DNA of 64,000 nucleotides from JAIQFV01 sp041494885 (GTDB lineage Bacteria; Acidobacteriota; Terriglobia; JAIQFV01): NCBI GenBank assembly GCA_041494885.1, contig JBGQBO010000001.1, positions 124,001 through 188,000 on the forward strand. The letters run 5' to 3'. Positions 8,592 through 17,980 of the stretch are shown here, in pieces. Below the pieces are notes generated by a model. The model did not search any database. It worked only from the letters and a program-made list of their open reading frames with translations, and was not told where the DNA came from. Position 1 is the stretch's first letter, and every line of letters starts with the position of its first letter. The position numbers and the translations under genes were made by a program.

Positions 8592-10327
8592 GCGACATTC
8601 TCCGTGTGGGTGGCATTAGTTGAATTTGGTTCTCCGAGTTCGCTGGAAGCGGACCATTCGACCGTCCCGGGTTCAGGCAGGGGGAGCTGGATGATAAACC
8701 GGCTTCCCTCTCCGACGCGGCTCTCCACTCGAATAGACCCTCCGTGCGCCTTGACGATGTGCTGGACCAGCGAAAGGCCCAGGCCGCTTCCCTTGGTGTC
8801 ATGAACCAGGCTGTTTGAAGCCCGGTAAAATTTCTCAAATATTTTCTTCTGATCCGCCCGGGCGATGCCGATGCCCCGGTCCGCCACCACGATCTTTGCG
8901 GCCTGTCCCTCGCGGCTGACGGTCACCGTGATTGATTTCTCATCCTGCGCATACTTGAGGGAGTTATTCAGAAGGTTCAAGATCGCTTGCGAAATGGCAT
9001 CGCGGTCAATCCGGGTCGGAGGAAGGGTGCTGTCAATGTCCATTGTGAGCGCGAACCCCTGCTGCTCCACATGGAATCGGTAGGATTCGATGGTTTCGCG
9101 GACGACCTCGGGAATTGATTCCCGGACAAATTTGTACTCCTTCTTCCCGGCTTCGATCCGGGAGAAATCCAGGATGTTGTTGATGAGCTGAGTGAGGCGC
9201 TCGCTTTCCTTCCGGATGATGCTGAAATACTCCTTCTGCCGCTCCGTGGATTTCACCCGGTCCAGTTCCAGCGTCTCCGCAAAGAGTCGAATCAGAGCCA
9301 GGGGGGTTTTGAATTCATGGGAGACATTCGACACGAAATCAGACTTGAGCTGGGCGAGTTGCATCTCCCGGGCCATGTTGCCAAGGGTCAGCAGCATGCC
9401 GACGATCAGCACCACCACGATGAAGGTGACCAGTAAGAAATTCCAGCGGATATAGTGGTTTGCAATCCCCTCGATGGTCTCCCCCTTGGGTTTAATGGCG
9501 GTGACGAAGAAGCGCCACGCGCCGTAACCCATAATCCGCTTCACTTCAAAATTGTAGGAATCGACCGGCTGGGAGCTGGCAAAAATGTTCTGGTCCTCAT
9601 TGATGTAATGAATGGCAATGATCGTCGATTTCAGATTGCGCCGGTCGCCCGATGTGGCCTCGCTCTCCATTTCACGAAAGATCCGGGGGAAGAATTCGTA
9701 GGCCAAATAGGGCGTGTCCAGGATGTAGCCTCCAATGCGAATGGCCCCCTTGTCGTAGGGAGGAAGGACAAAATAGACGATGATATTCACGTCGTCGTGC
9801 TCATTGCGCCGTGCTGCTGTGGGGATGATCTTGAATTCACCCTTTTGTGCGAAGTCCCGTATCTTTCGGACGCTCTCGCGAAATTGATCGGCCTCCAACA
9901 TTTCGGCCATCAGGGCCTTCTTGTAACGGAGAAAATCGCATTCCTTATGAGTCTCCAGGGATTGCCGGTCATTCATCATCAAGCCGCGCTTGTTGTCGTA
10001 GTAAAAGATTGCATCGGTAAAAGGAAACTGCTCCAGGGCACTGTCCACCTTGGACGCAATTTCCTCTTCAGAGGCTTGGCTCAAATCCGTTGACCCTAGT
10101 TCATCCGCCACAGATCGGGCATATATTCTCAGTTCCATGGACGCCTTGCGTTCCACCACTTCCAGGGTCTGCATGAAATCGCGCTGAATCACGGCATCGA
10201 TAGCGTGAGTGCTCTTGATATTGGATAACGAGATGTATTCAAACACGATTAAGATGATGATAGGCAGGATGATAGCCACTGTCCAGATCACAATGAGCTT
10301 TCGTTTTGGAGAGAAATATCTTTTCAT
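8588..10327 (-). CDS. Membrane sensor histidine kinase
   Basis: Protein of 579 residues. A first transmembrane helix near residues 13-33 and a second near 290-315 enclose a periplasmic sensor region of about 255 residues. The HisKA domain holds the phospho-acceptor His in VSNVSHEFKTPLALI, followed by the HATPase_c motifs N (ILNLLNNSLKYA), G1 (VADRGIGIA), F (IFEKFYRAS) and G2 (GSGLGLSLV). It is read first, with the OmpR-type regulator directly coupled downstream. The ATG at 10327 precedes KRYFSPKRKL and the membrane helix; an upstream start at 10351 adds eight residues only. Confidence 0.93.
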   Translation of the reverse strand: MKRYFSPKRKLIVIWTVAIILPIIILIVFEYISLSNIKSTHAIDAVIQRDFMQTLEVVERKASMELRIYARSVADELGSTDLSQASEEEIASKVDSALEQFPFTDAIFYYDNKRGLMMNDRQSLETHKECDFLRYKKALMAEMLEADQFRESVRKIRDFAQKGEFKIIPTAARRNEHDDVNIIVYFVLPPYDKGAIRIGGYILDTPYLAYEFFPRIFREMESEATSGDRRNLKSTIIAIHYINEDQNIFASSQPVDSYNFEVKRIMGYGAWRFFVTAIKPKGETIEGIANHYIRWNFLLVTFIVVVLIVGMLLTLGNMAREMQLAQLKSDFVSNVSHEFKTPLALIRLFAETLELDRVKSTERQKEYFSIIRKESERLTQLINNILDFSRIEAGKKEYKFVRESIPEVVRETIESYRFHVEQQGFALTMDIDSTLPPTRIDRDAISQAILNLLNNSLKYAQDEKSITVTVSREGQAAKIVVADRGIGIARADQKKIFEKFYRASNSLVHDTKGSGLGLSLVQHIVKAHGGSIRVESRVGEGSRFIIQLPLPEPGTVEWSASSELGEPNSTNATHTENVA

Positions 10328-10662
10328 TGGAAGGCTACCCTGGAACACCACTACTGCACAAATTTAACAGAGCCCCCCAGCCCACGTGTCACCTGACTTG
10401 TAAAATATTGTAAATAAGAAAGCGGGAGACTATCATCACTACATCGTGCTTCGGTGGTTGATTGGGAATCGGGGCAATCTCGGACTCACCTCTCGAAAGC
10501 AAGGGTGAAAATCCACTTTCCTTGAACTTCCCCTCCAACCGGCGAGGCCGAAGGGACCATCCTTCGCCCTCCCATCGTATTGCAGCGATCTCGACCTGCG
10601 CAGGAGAAGGCTTCTGAATTCTTAACCCCGTTCGAGGATGAGACCGTTTCCCGGATGGACTT
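10328..10662. other. Gene-free stretch
   Basis: About 335 bases between the kinase start and the sdhC stop. No sdhA or sdhB sequence, RNA gene or clear promoter was seen here. Confidence 0.5.
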
Positions 10663-11292
10663 TCACAAACGAATCCCCATTCCCAGAAATGCAAAGATCG
10701 TGTTGTATCCAATAAAAAGCATAATCACAAAGATGACCATCGCCGCCCACGTCGTTGCTCGCTGAGCCTTCGGGCCGGTGGCGATCCCCCAGGTGATTCC
10801 AAAGGTCCACAAGCCATTGGCAAAGTGATAGGTCACACCGAGGATGCCCAACAGGTAAACAATCAGGGTCGCCGGCTCCTTCATCCCCTCGGTAAAGTGA
10901 TCATATTGGCTGGCGTAGTGGTAAATTCGCGGCGCAATTTGGGTCATATACACATGCGCAAAGACGAACAGGAACACACCGATCCCACTCATCCGCTGCA
11001 GGGTGTAACGTAGATTGCCAAAGTAGGGACTGCTGAGATTATTGTACTTGGCGCGTAGTCCCAGCCATACCCCCAGTACTCCGTGAAACAGAACCGGGAG
11101 ATAAATGAACACCACTTCGAAGGGGAACATGTAAGGCAGATTGTCGAGTCTCTTGAGATGAGTATCGAAGGCTTCGCGTCCGGAAAACACGTACGAACCA
11201 TTGTAAAAATGAACTAGCAGGAACAAGCCGAGGGGAACAACTCCCAGCAAGGAATGCAGGCGTTTCCAGTAGAAATAGGATCGATCGCCCAT
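10663..11292 (-). CDS. sdhC: Succinate dehydrogenase cytochrome b558 subunit (orphan)
   Basis: Membrane anchor of the b558-type succinate dehydrogenase or fumarate reductase, 209 residues with five hydrophobic helices. Conserved His residues lie in each core helix as expected for two b hemes: in RLHSLLG, LLVHFYNG, LFHGVLG, VFAHVYM and TYHFANGLW. The arrangement matches the SdhC of Bacillus and of Acidobacteria/Bacteroidetes. Normally sdhA (flavoprotein) and sdhB (iron-sulfur) follow directly; here the next downstream gene is a sensor kinase, so the subunit is separated from its partners or is a second copy. Confidence 0.88.
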   Translation of the reverse strand: MGDRSYFYWKRLHSLLGVVPLGLFLLVHFYNGSYVFSGREAFDTHLKRLDNLPYMFPFEVVFIYLPVLFHGVLGVWLGLRAKYNNLSSPYFGNLRYTLQRMSGIGVFLFVFAHVYMTQIAPRIYHYASQYDHFTEGMKEPATLIVYLLGILGVTYHFANGLWTFGITWGIATGPKAQRATTWAAMVIFVIMLFIGYNTIFAFLGMGIRL

Positions 11293-11459
11293 GAGTCAGG
11301 TCTCCCGGAATGGATTGAGTCGTTCCAACAGGCATGCGCTCAATGCAACCATCAGGCCGGGCAGTGAGAAGCAAAGAAGAGTTTAAGGTCGAGCCGCAAT
11401 CATAGCACAAGGGAAAACGATAGAGAACCCTGTTTCGTCGGATGCCGGCCAAAAATAAA

Positions 11460-11488
11460 TTGACAGCCGAAGATGCCCTTCCTATGAT
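11460..11488 (+). promoter_or_regulatory. Sigma70-type promoter for the Mpo1-like gene
   Basis: TTGACA and TATGAT are separated by exactly 17 nt. The implied start site lies about 30 nt upstream of the AGGAGG ribosome site of the next gene. Confidence 0.6.
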
Positions 11489-11526
11489 GAATCTCTTCAT
11501 TGCCCCCGCGGCGTCAGGAGGAGCCC

Positions 11527-11826
11527 ATGAGCCAATCGTTCATGGAGAATTACCGCGCAAAACACCAGCATCCCCTCAACCGCCTGACCCATTACATTGG
11601 CATCCCGATGATCGTCGTGTCTCTCGGATACTTCTTCTTTAGTTGGAAGATCGGCCTGGCCCTCTTCGTGGCGGGATGGATTTTTCAGTTCGTAGGCCAC
11701 TTCATCGAAGGCAACCAGCCGGCCTTCTTCAGGAGTCCCGTTTATTTGCTCGTGGGACCGCTCTTTGTGATTAAGAAAGCGGCGGGGGCGCTTCGAAATC
11801 TTTTCACCCCCCGACCCTCTCTCTAG
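11527..11826 (+). CDS. DUF962 / Mpo1-like membrane protein
   Basis: Protein of 99 residues with two to three hydrophobic segments. The N-terminal signature HQHPLNRLTHYIGIP contains the conserved His residues of the DUF962/Mpo1 family, and a third His lies in FVGHFIEG. Yeast Mpo1 is an iron-dependent dioxygenase acting on 2-hydroxy fatty acids; the bacterial members are not characterised, so that activity is only a family-based suggestion. The start ATG has a strong AGGAGG site; a longer frame from 11500 is less likely. Confidence 0.82.
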   Translation: MSQSFMENYRAKHQHPLNRLTHYIGIPMIVVSLGYFFFSWKIGLALFVAGWIFQFVGHFIEGNQPAFFRSPVYLLVGPLFVIKKAAGALRNLFTPRPSL

Positions 11827-11881
11827 CCTGCCGAGCGTGACATGGGTCAGTGTCCGTCCCTGCTCACCCATTATTTGCGGC

Positions 11882-12889
11882 TCACACTGGAGGCAGATAA
11901 CCGGATTCCCTGAGCCATTGCTCGGTCATCTTCATCCCTTCCTCCAAAGAGATCCGCGGCCGATAGTCAAGGTCTCGTTTCGCCTTTTCAATGTTGAAGC
12001 GCGCATGCCGCGTCAGAAACCCGATGGCTTCGCGCGTGATTCTGGGAGGATTTCCGGAAACTTTCGAAGACAGTTCCATCCCGAGGGCGATGAGCCGGGC
12101 AAGCCATTCTGGAACGGATCTGATCTTGGGTTGCCCCGCCATTTGGGCATAACACCCAAAAAACTCCCTCCAGGTCACAACAGCTCCGTCGCTAACCAGA
12201 TACACCTGTCCCAGCGAGTCGTCGCGTTTTGTCGCCCTGAGGGTTGCGTCCAGGAGGTTGTCGATGTACACGTAGTTGCATAGACCGGACCCATCGTTAA
12301 TGAGCATCATTTGCCCTGCGTTGACAAGTTCCATGGGCCGGATCGTCCAGGGATTCGAATAAGGACCGTACACATTGGCAGGCCGGATCACTACCGCCGG
12401 CAACTTTGCGTCGCGGTGAAAATTCCACACCGCTTTTTCAGCGGCAATCTTGGTGTCGCAATAGAGATTGCCGCAAGGTTGATAGGGGGTAGTTTCATCC
12501 GCCCCATCAGGCGGATTAAGGCCGTACACTGCGACGCTGCTGAAGTGAATAAATCTTTTTACTCCAATCTCGGACGCTGCCTTCAGGATGTTCAGGGTTC
12601 CTTCCACGTTGGTCCTGAAGAACTCATCCCGGTCTCCGCTTTCCCGAACCACTGCTGCACAATGGAAGATGAGATCACAGCCCACTGCGGCTTTGTGAAG
12701 TGATTGGATATCGAGAAGATTCCCTTCAACGATTTCTAAAGGGAGTTTCTTAAGTCGTCCGCTCTTTTCAGGGCTCCGGACCATCGCCCGAACACGGACG
12801 CCCTCTTCTCCGGCAAGGCGCTCCGATAACCGCCCCCCGATAAATCCCGAAGCCCCTGTCACCAAGGCACGCAGCCCGTAGATCTCCAT
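11882..12889 (-). CDS. NAD(P)-dependent epimerase/dehydratase (extended SDR)
   Basis: Protein of 335 residues with the Rossmann motif TGASGFIG near residue 11, a downstream FHCAAVV segment, the catalytic Ser in HFSSVAVYG and the YxxxK pair in YCDTKIAAEK. These define an extended short-chain dehydrogenase acting on nucleotide sugars, sterols or similar 3-hydroxy substrates; its C-terminal RPRISLEEGMKMTEQW resembles the 3-beta-hydroxysteroid dehydrogenase-like branch. The ATG at 12889 follows GGGAGGACGC. The gene is convergent with the Mpo1-like gene and has no pathway neighbours, so the substrate stays open. Confidence 0.85.
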   Translation of the reverse strand: MEIYGLRALVTGASGFIGGRLSERLAGEEGVRVRAMVRSPEKSGRLKKLPLEIVEGNLLDIQSLHKAAVGCDLIFHCAAVVRESGDRDEFFRTNVEGTLNILKAASEIGVKRFIHFSSVAVYGLNPPDGADETTPYQPCGNLYCDTKIAAEKAVWNFHRDAKLPAVVIRPANVYGPYSNPWTIRPMELVNAGQMMLINDGSGLCNYVYIDNLLDATLRATKRDDSLGQVYLVSDGAVVTWREFFGCYAQMAGQPKIRSVPEWLARLIALGMELSSKVSGNPPRITREAIGFLTRHARFNIEKAKRDLDYRPRISLEEGMKMTEQWLRESGYLPPV

Positions 12890-13108
12890 GCGTCCTCCCG
12901 TATCCACTCCCCCTTGGGAAGAATAAGTCCTCGTCCGGCGTCTGGAGGCTTTTATCACGTCAACAATCCCTTTTCAAGCCTCTCAAGCCTGCGCTGCCGG
13001 ATCTCCCGTGAAAGAACTGGGTACTCTCTAAATCCGTGAACTTGCCATGCCTTCTGGTGAAGAGTAGCATAGCGGGAGTTGATCCATGAGACCCGTGAGG
13101 GGTTTGAA

Positions 13109-14176
13109 ATGATGCCCGCAGTTCAAGCGCGATGGTGGACGCCGCTGGACGACAAGAAGGTTCGGTGCACCTTGTGTCCGCGCTACTGTAAGATCGGTGA
13201 AGACCAAAGCGGGTTTTGTTTTATCAGAAGGAATATAAATGGAAGGTTAGTGACCCTTGCCTATGGTCAACCGGCCGCAGTCCAGGTGGATCCAATCGAG
13301 AAGAAACCTCTTCATCACTTTCTCCCCGGGACCCGGACTTTTTCGATGGGAACGGCCGGTTGCAACATGGGCTGCTTTTATTGCCAGAATTGGGACATCT
13401 CGAAAGCCAGATCAGACCAGGTGAACACCTCCCTGCTGTCACCGGAGGCTGTGGTGGAGAGTGCTGTTTGCAGCGGCTGCTCCTCTCTCGCCTTTACGTA
13501 TAACGAACCCACTATCTGGGCCGAATACGTCGTCGACATCTCCACCATTGCCCGTGAACGCGGCTTAAAAACGGTCATGGTGACGAACGGATACATTGCG
13601 CCGGAGGCGTTTAACGAGGTCTACCCGTGGATCGACGCCGCTAATGTGGACTTGAAGGCGTTCACGGAGCACTTTTATTCGCGCTTCACTCTGACGCATC
13701 TCACTCCGGTCCTCGAGACACTGATACGTCTGAAACGGGACACCTCGGTTTGGGTTGAAGTCACCAATCTGATGATTCCCACCTTAAATGACGCCGAGGA
13801 AGAGACGAAAGCCCTGGTGGACTGGATTCTTGAGAATCTGGGAGACAGCATACCGCTTCACTTTACTGCTTACCATCCCGACTTCAAATTGCGTGACAAA
13901 CCCCGTACTCCTCACCCCACCTTGCATCATGCACGCCACCTCGCCATGCAGCGGGGAATGAAGTTTGTTTACGAAGGCAACGTGTTGTGCGAGGAAGCCC
14001 ATACCACATTCTGCCCAAACTGCGGGAAGGCCTTGATCCGCCGTTCTTGGAACGACCTGAAGACTTACGAACTGACGACTGAAGGCGCCTGCAGCCACTG
14101 TCGGACTCACATCCCGGGCCACTTCCCCCGGACCGCTCCCCCGGGAAAGGCGGTCTTTCGATTTGACATCCAGTAG
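13109..14176 (+). CDS. amrS: AmmeMemoRadiSam system radical SAM enzyme AmrS
   Basis: Radical SAM protein of 355 residues. The 4Fe-4S motif CxxxCxxC is seen as CNMGCFYCQNW near residue 90. An N-terminal cysteine set (CTLCPRYCKIG and GFCFIRR) and a C-terminal pair (CPNCGKAL and CSHC) look like extra metal sites; the whole pattern is that of AmrS. AmrS genes usually sit with Memo (AmrB) and AMMECR1 (AmrA) genes; neither is seen here. Their joint reaction is unknown. The start is ATG 13109 or the adjacent ATG 13112, after GAGGGG. The 3' end overlaps the DUF72 gene by 14 nt. Confidence 0.88.
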   Translation: MMPAVQARWWTPLDDKKVRCTLCPRYCKIGEDQSGFCFIRRNINGRLVTLAYGQPAAVQVDPIEKKPLHHFLPGTRTFSMGTAGCNMGCFYCQNWDISKARSDQVNTSLLSPEAVVESAVCSGCSSLAFTYNEPTIWAEYVVDISTIARERGLKTVMVTNGYIAPEAFNEVYPWIDAANVDLKAFTEHFYSRFTLTHLTPVLETLIRLKRDTSVWVEVTNLMIPTLNDAEEETKALVDWILENLGDSIPLHFTAYHPDFKLRDKPRTPHPTLHHARHLAMQRGMKFVYEGNVLCEEAHTTFCPNCGKALIRRSWNDLKTYELTTEGACSHCRTHIPGHFPRTAPPGKAVFRFDIQ

Positions 14177-15032
14177 ACTCCCTTCCCGGCTTCACCTGGG
14201 GACATCCAGCTGGTCGTCCCCTGATTGGGTGGGGGTATTCTATCCCGAGGGCACCAAGCCTGCGGAGTTCATTACAGAATATGCCCATCAATTCCGCACC
14301 GTTGAAATCGATTCTACATGGCACCACATGCCCGGGACGCGAATGGTTGAATCGCTGACTCGGCGCACGCCTGATGGGTTCATCTTCTCGGCAAAGGTCC
14401 CGGATATCATCACTCATAAGAAGTACCTGGCGGACTGCGATCAGGAGATGAAACAGTTTCTCGACGTGATGTCCCTGCTGGGCGACAAGCTCGGCCCGCT
14501 GGTGCTTCAATTTGGTTATGTGGCCAAGGGGAAGGAGGCGAACGAGTACAAGACGGGTGAGCAATTCCTGGCGAGGCTGCGGGAGTTCTTGCCAAAGCTG
14601 TCCCGGGACTTCAGGTATGTTGTCGAGGTCCGGAACGAATATTGGCTGAAGCCGAAGCTCCTCGATCTCCTTCGAAAACATAACGTCGCCCTGGCGCTCA
14701 CAGCCTACTACACCATGCCCGCACTCGACGAAATGCTCAACAAGAAGATCGAACCGTTGACCTCCGACTTCACTTTTGTCCGGTTTATCGGGAACCGAAA
14801 AGAGATTGACGAATTGATTCAGGCCAAAATCCGCGGCGGAGAGAAGAGGCGGGAGTTCGATGAGCTGGTCATTGACCGGACGGCTGAGATGCGCCGTTGG
14901 ATCCCTCCGCTGGCAAGCCTGCTTGAAAAAGGAATCCCGGCCTACCTCTACTTCAACAACCATTACGCGGGGCACGCGCCTGCCTCGGCCAGACTGTTTG
15001 AGAAATTATGGATCGAGATGACGGGCTTGTGA
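14163..15032 (+). CDS. DUF72 family protein (YecE-like)
   Basis: Soluble protein of 289 residues with the DUF72 signature LHLGTSSWSSPDWVGVFYP at the start, TVEIDSTWH, FSAKVPDIITH, and the C-terminal FNNHYAGHAPASA. The fold is TIM-barrel-like; Asn, His and Glu/Asp residues are conserved, and an enzymatic role is assumed but unknown. The start is TTG 14163, inside the last codons of the AmrS gene, giving a 14-nt overlap and probable co-transcription. A strong intrinsic terminator follows the stop. Confidence 0.85.
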   Translation: MTSSRLPSRLHLGTSSWSSPDWVGVFYPEGTKPAEFITEYAHQFRTVEIDSTWHHMPGTRMVESLTRRTPDGFIFSAKVPDIITHKKYLADCDQEMKQFLDVMSLLGDKLGPLVLQFGYVAKGKEANEYKTGEQFLARLREFLPKLSRDFRYVVEVRNEYWLKPKLLDLLRKHNVALALTAYYTMPALDEMLNKKIEPLTSDFTFVRFIGNRKEIDELIQAKIRGGEKRREFDELVIDRTAEMRRWIPPLASLLEKGIPAYLYFNNHYAGHAPASARLFEKLWIEMTGL

Positions 15033-15039
15033 GCCCAGT

Positions 15040-15083
15040 CCGTCCGCTGCCGACTGAGGGATGCGGACGGCGGGTCTTTTTTT
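15040..15083 (+). terminator. Rho-independent terminator after amrS-DUF72
   Basis: Perfect 8-bp stem (CCGTCCGC and GCGGACGG) with a 15-nt loop, followed within 6 nt by a run of seven T. It closes the amrS-DUF72 transcription unit. Confidence 0.8.
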
Positions 15084-15114
15084 CCCTTCGGAATCGTGGA
15101 GCCGGGGCTCCGGA

Positions 15115-15375
15115 TCAATCCTTAATTCGCTTTAACTCGTAGACCGCCCGGTTGGCGGCGTCAGGGCAGGCAATAACAGAGAGATCCTTGTCTTCAGCCC
15201 ATGGAAGAGAACCCCCGGTCTGCATCATGATGAGGGTCGGATAGATCGTGTGAAACGCAGAAGCGCAAAAGTTCGATGGAGTTTTCCCGTCGTTGATTGT
15301 CCAGGTATCCCCCGCCTTAAATTCCTGCGGACACTTCCCTTCGATGGCTTTGATTGTTACGACGACCGCGTGCAT
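15115..15375 (-). CDS. TIGR04076 family protein
   Basis: Protein of 86 residues matching the TIGR04076 family: GKCPQEFKAGDTWTI, then SNFCASAFHTIYPTL with the conserved Cys-x-SAFH core, then LPWAEDKDLSVIACPD and a terminal ELKRI. Cysteines near residues 15, 41 and 71 are conserved in the family and may bind a metal, but no function is known. The start ATG follows GAGGAGG with 6-nt spacing; the open frame continues 15 codons upstream without support. Confidence 0.85.
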   Translation of the reverse strand: MHAVVVTIKAIEGKCPQEFKAGDTWTINDGKTPSNFCASAFHTIYPTLIMMQTGGSLPWAEDKDLSVIACPDAANRAVYELKRIKD

Positions 15376-15828
15376 AGATAACCTCCTCAGAACCGCACAT
15401 CCATTCTCTTCTAATTTCACCGGATCGTAAACCGATTTTTCGAACCCGAATTCCAGGATTAGGGGCCATAAGAGTACTCTCTCAAGGATGCGGATAGAAA
15501 CGATCGACGCCTTTCAGATTTCCGTGAGCCAGGGCCAAGACCAGGCCTCAACTGGTCGCCGGAACTCCTTCTCCTGGGAAACGGCGGAGGGCGGCAGGAC
15601 AACGGCACCGGCCGATCGTGGTTTCGGCAGAAGCTTTAGGGGGATCGCCTGGCAACACATGGAATTTCAGACTTGAGATGGGGGATACCCTGCGACTGGG
15701 CTAAAGCACAGTATTGATGACCGACCCCGGGCGACTCCACAGCCTTGTGCTGAGGCCGGAGACTTCGGAATTCAGCTCATGGGTGCAAATTGATCCGATG
15801 GCGTGCAAATCAAAGCCAGCGGCAGTGA
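15376..15828. other. Gene-free stretch
   Basis: About 450 bases between two minus-strand genes. A plus-strand frame of 62 codons is not protein-like. No promoter, terminator or RNA gene was recognised. Confidence 0.45.
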
Positions 15829-16704
15829 TCAATCTTCTTCATTAAGTCCAACTGCTTGAACCTTCAACTCCTCCGGCAGTCTTCCGCCTGTGCCAGCGGG
15901 ACCGTACAGATCCGGGTCCATCAGATGGCTCCCATGGACATTGCCCAGCGCCCCTAAGAGACTCTTCTTTATCATCGGATATTCTTTTTCCAGATTCAGC
16001 AGGAGTTGTTTGATTCGCCGACGTTTCAGGGAGTCATCTCCGCACACCGGACAATTGCAACATACAATGGGGTAGTGAGGTCTGCGCGTCACCGGGTCGA
16101 CCTGATAGGCATAAGTGGCGAGGTCCTTCTCCGCAACGTAGATCAAGGGTCGAATCACAATTGATTTGCCATCGTCCGCGAGAAGACGAGGGGGCATGGA
16201 GGCAAGGCGGCCCTCGAAAAAAATATTCAAGAGCAGCGTTTCAATGGCGTCATCGGCGTGATGGCCCAGGGCGATCTTATTGCATCCCAGTTCCCGGGCC
16301 GCCCGATAAAGTACGCCGCGACGAATTCTCGCGCAGAAAGAGCAGTACGTGACGCCGACCTCAATTTTGTCTTCAATTAATCGGAAGGAGTTGGAGTGAT
16401 AAACCTTATGTTCGAAGCCACGGGATTCCAAATAGCCGGCCACCAGGTCGTAACGAAAGTCCTTGAACCCCTGATCCACATGCACACATAACAAGGAGAA
16501 CCGTACGGGAGCACGCAGGCGGAGCAGTTCAAGCATCTCCAACATGGTCCAGCTGTCCTTTCCCCCGGACACGGCCACGGCGATGCGGTCGCCGTCCTCA
16601 ATCAACTGATAGTCCCCGATCGCCTTCCCGACCAAGTGCAGCAGTCGCTTCTCGAGTCTACCTCGATCCACGTTCCTTTCGGCCTTAATGAGATTGCATG
16701 CCAT
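15829..16704 (-). CDS. TtcA-like PP-loop tRNA thiolation protein
   Basis: Protein of 291 residues with the PP-loop ATPase motif SGGKDS near residue 48, the CxxC pair in TYCSFCARIRRG, and the HHADDAIETLLLN segment of the TtcA family. TtcA makes 2-thiocytidine at position 32 of tRNA using ATP and a 4Fe-4S cluster held by Cys residues. Further cysteines are seen in CCNCPVCGDD. The ATG at 16704 gives a normal N-terminus; the frame continues 16 codons upstream. It is solitary. A related TtuA-type thiolase or tRNA(Ile)-lysidine-like activity is a less likely alternative. Confidence 0.85.
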   Translation of the reverse strand: MACNLIKAERNVDRGRLEKRLLHLVGKAIGDYQLIEDGDRIAVAVSGGKDSWTMLEMLELLRLRAPVRFSLLCVHVDQGFKDFRYDLVAGYLESRGFEHKVYHSNSFRLIEDKIEVGVTYCSFCARIRRGVLYRAARELGCNKIALGHHADDAIETLLLNIFFEGRLASMPPRLLADDGKSIVIRPLIYVAEKDLATYAYQVDPVTRRPHYPIVCCNCPVCGDDSLKRRRIKQLLLNLEKEYPMIKKSLLGALGNVHGSHLMDPDLYGPAGTGGRLPEELKVQAVGLNEED

Positions 16705-16925
16705 TGGTGTAGATCTTCCAAAGATACGTCTGCAACTTGATTCAGGCCCCAAATCATGCCGACCTCCAGAAGAGGCGACCCGCGTGATTTAGGCGGCACT
16801 GAAGAGCGCGCCTTGCATCGGGGGCTGTTCAGTCTACCTCCGGTGGGTTCCCGACTCTAACTCTAGCGGACGGAGGGTTTCATGAGGGCCCTCCATTCAC
16901 AGGGTGGTCCCTCTTGAACCATCTC

Positions 16926-17873
16926 TCACGCCGAGGCAGCCTGTGCTTTCCCAAACCTTTCCTTGAGAGCCCGGATTTCGGCGGCGTGACTTGAATCGTG
17001 ATCCGCGTGAATCTTCGCCATGCCTTCGATGGTTATCTCACCGCGCTCCGGATCGATCCCTATCCGCTGCCAGTTTTTTTGCGGAAGGGCGCGGAGAAGG
17101 GTGAGCGTGTCCGCCCGAAGCCGTTTCAATTCTTTCAGGGTGTCCGACAGGTCCCGTTCATGGAATTTCAGCTTGGCTGCGAGCTCATCGTTGTCGACTC
17201 CTGCGAGCGCGGGCTTATCAGTATTCGCCATCATGGCATAACGAGTAAGAAAGACTTGTTCTGTGACTGCCAGGTGGGCAAGGATTTCTATAATCGACCA
17301 TCCCTCCGGAGACGGCTTTCGCCGCAGAACATCCTCTGAAACACCTTTCACCTCCGATTCTATGAGCTTTGCACCCTCTTCATGTTTCTGGAGGAGCTGG
17401 TTGCGAACTTTGATGTGCTCGATCTGGCCCAGGTGCGCCTCATCGTTCCCGACGGCCTGACGCCGGAGGAGTATTTCCAGGGTCAGCGGGCCATCGGTCT
17501 CGTGAACCCCGGCGCGTTGCCATTGCTCGTCTTTTATGGATTTCAGCAATTTCAATGTCTCTTTGCGCAATTGTTTCCACTCCCGGAGCACCTCGCTTAA
17601 CTTCATTTTGCGATACTCGAGTTCGAGGGCGTAGGCATCCCCGTCAATATTCTTGAGGAGGGGATTTTCTTCGTTCAGGACCCTCCGGTATCTGGCAAGA
17701 TAAGCATCCCGCTCCATGTCGCGCATATGACAAACAATCTCGTGAATGGACCACTTCCCCGGGGAGGGCGTCCACAACAGGAGTTTTTTGGGGACCCCCT
17801 TCAGAGTCGCCGCGAGTCTCTCCGGGGTCTGCTTCACGATTTCAGAATAGCGTTCACGTTCGTTGACGTCCAT
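16926..17873 (-). CDS. Tandem DinB-like domain protein
   Basis: Protein of 315 residues made of two DinB-superfamily four-helix units (about residues 8-150 and 160-310). Each repeat has the GKWSIHEIVCHMRDME or GWSIIEILAHLAVTE helix with a putative metal-binding His, and a second His in NDEAHLGQIEHI or HADHDSSHAAEI. Three His at matching positions are the usual metal triad of this family, which includes thiol-dependent transferases and stress proteins. Substrate unknown. The start ATG has GGAGG upstream (GGAGGTCATC). The internal duplication is clear from the order of the motifs. Confidence 0.85.
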   Translation of the reverse strand: MDVNERERYSEIVKQTPERLAATLKGVPKKLLLWTPSPGKWSIHEIVCHMRDMERDAYLARYRRVLNEENPLLKNIDGDAYALELEYRKMKLSEVLREWKQLRKETLKLLKSIKDEQWQRAGVHETDGPLTLEILLRRQAVGNDEAHLGQIEHIKVRNQLLQKHEEGAKLIESEVKGVSEDVLRRKPSPEGWSIIEILAHLAVTEQVFLTRYAMMANTDKPALAGVDNDELAAKLKFHERDLSDTLKELKRLRADTLTLLRALPQKNWQRIGIDPERGEITIEGMAKIHADHDSSHAAEIRALKERFGKAQAASA

Positions 17874-17980
17874 GATGACCTCCATTGATTAGACTAATTT
17901 CTCCTGCAGAGTGACCTCGGGGTGGCCCGCTTCCTCGGATGAACAATCCGTGGGGGCGGATGTCGTCCTGCAGGATCCGA

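Noticed and set aside
7773..8804. Plus-strand open frame of 343 codons across the response regulator
   Set aside because: Antisense to the regulator and kinase, which carry full motif sets.
12890..13000. TTGACG on the minus strand upstream of the epimerase
   Set aside because: No acceptable -10 box at 15-19 nt spacing.
13884..14975. Minus-strand open frame of 363 codons opposite the amrS and DUF72 genes
   Set aside because: Antisense to two well-supported genes with diagnostic motifs; no protein-like sequence.
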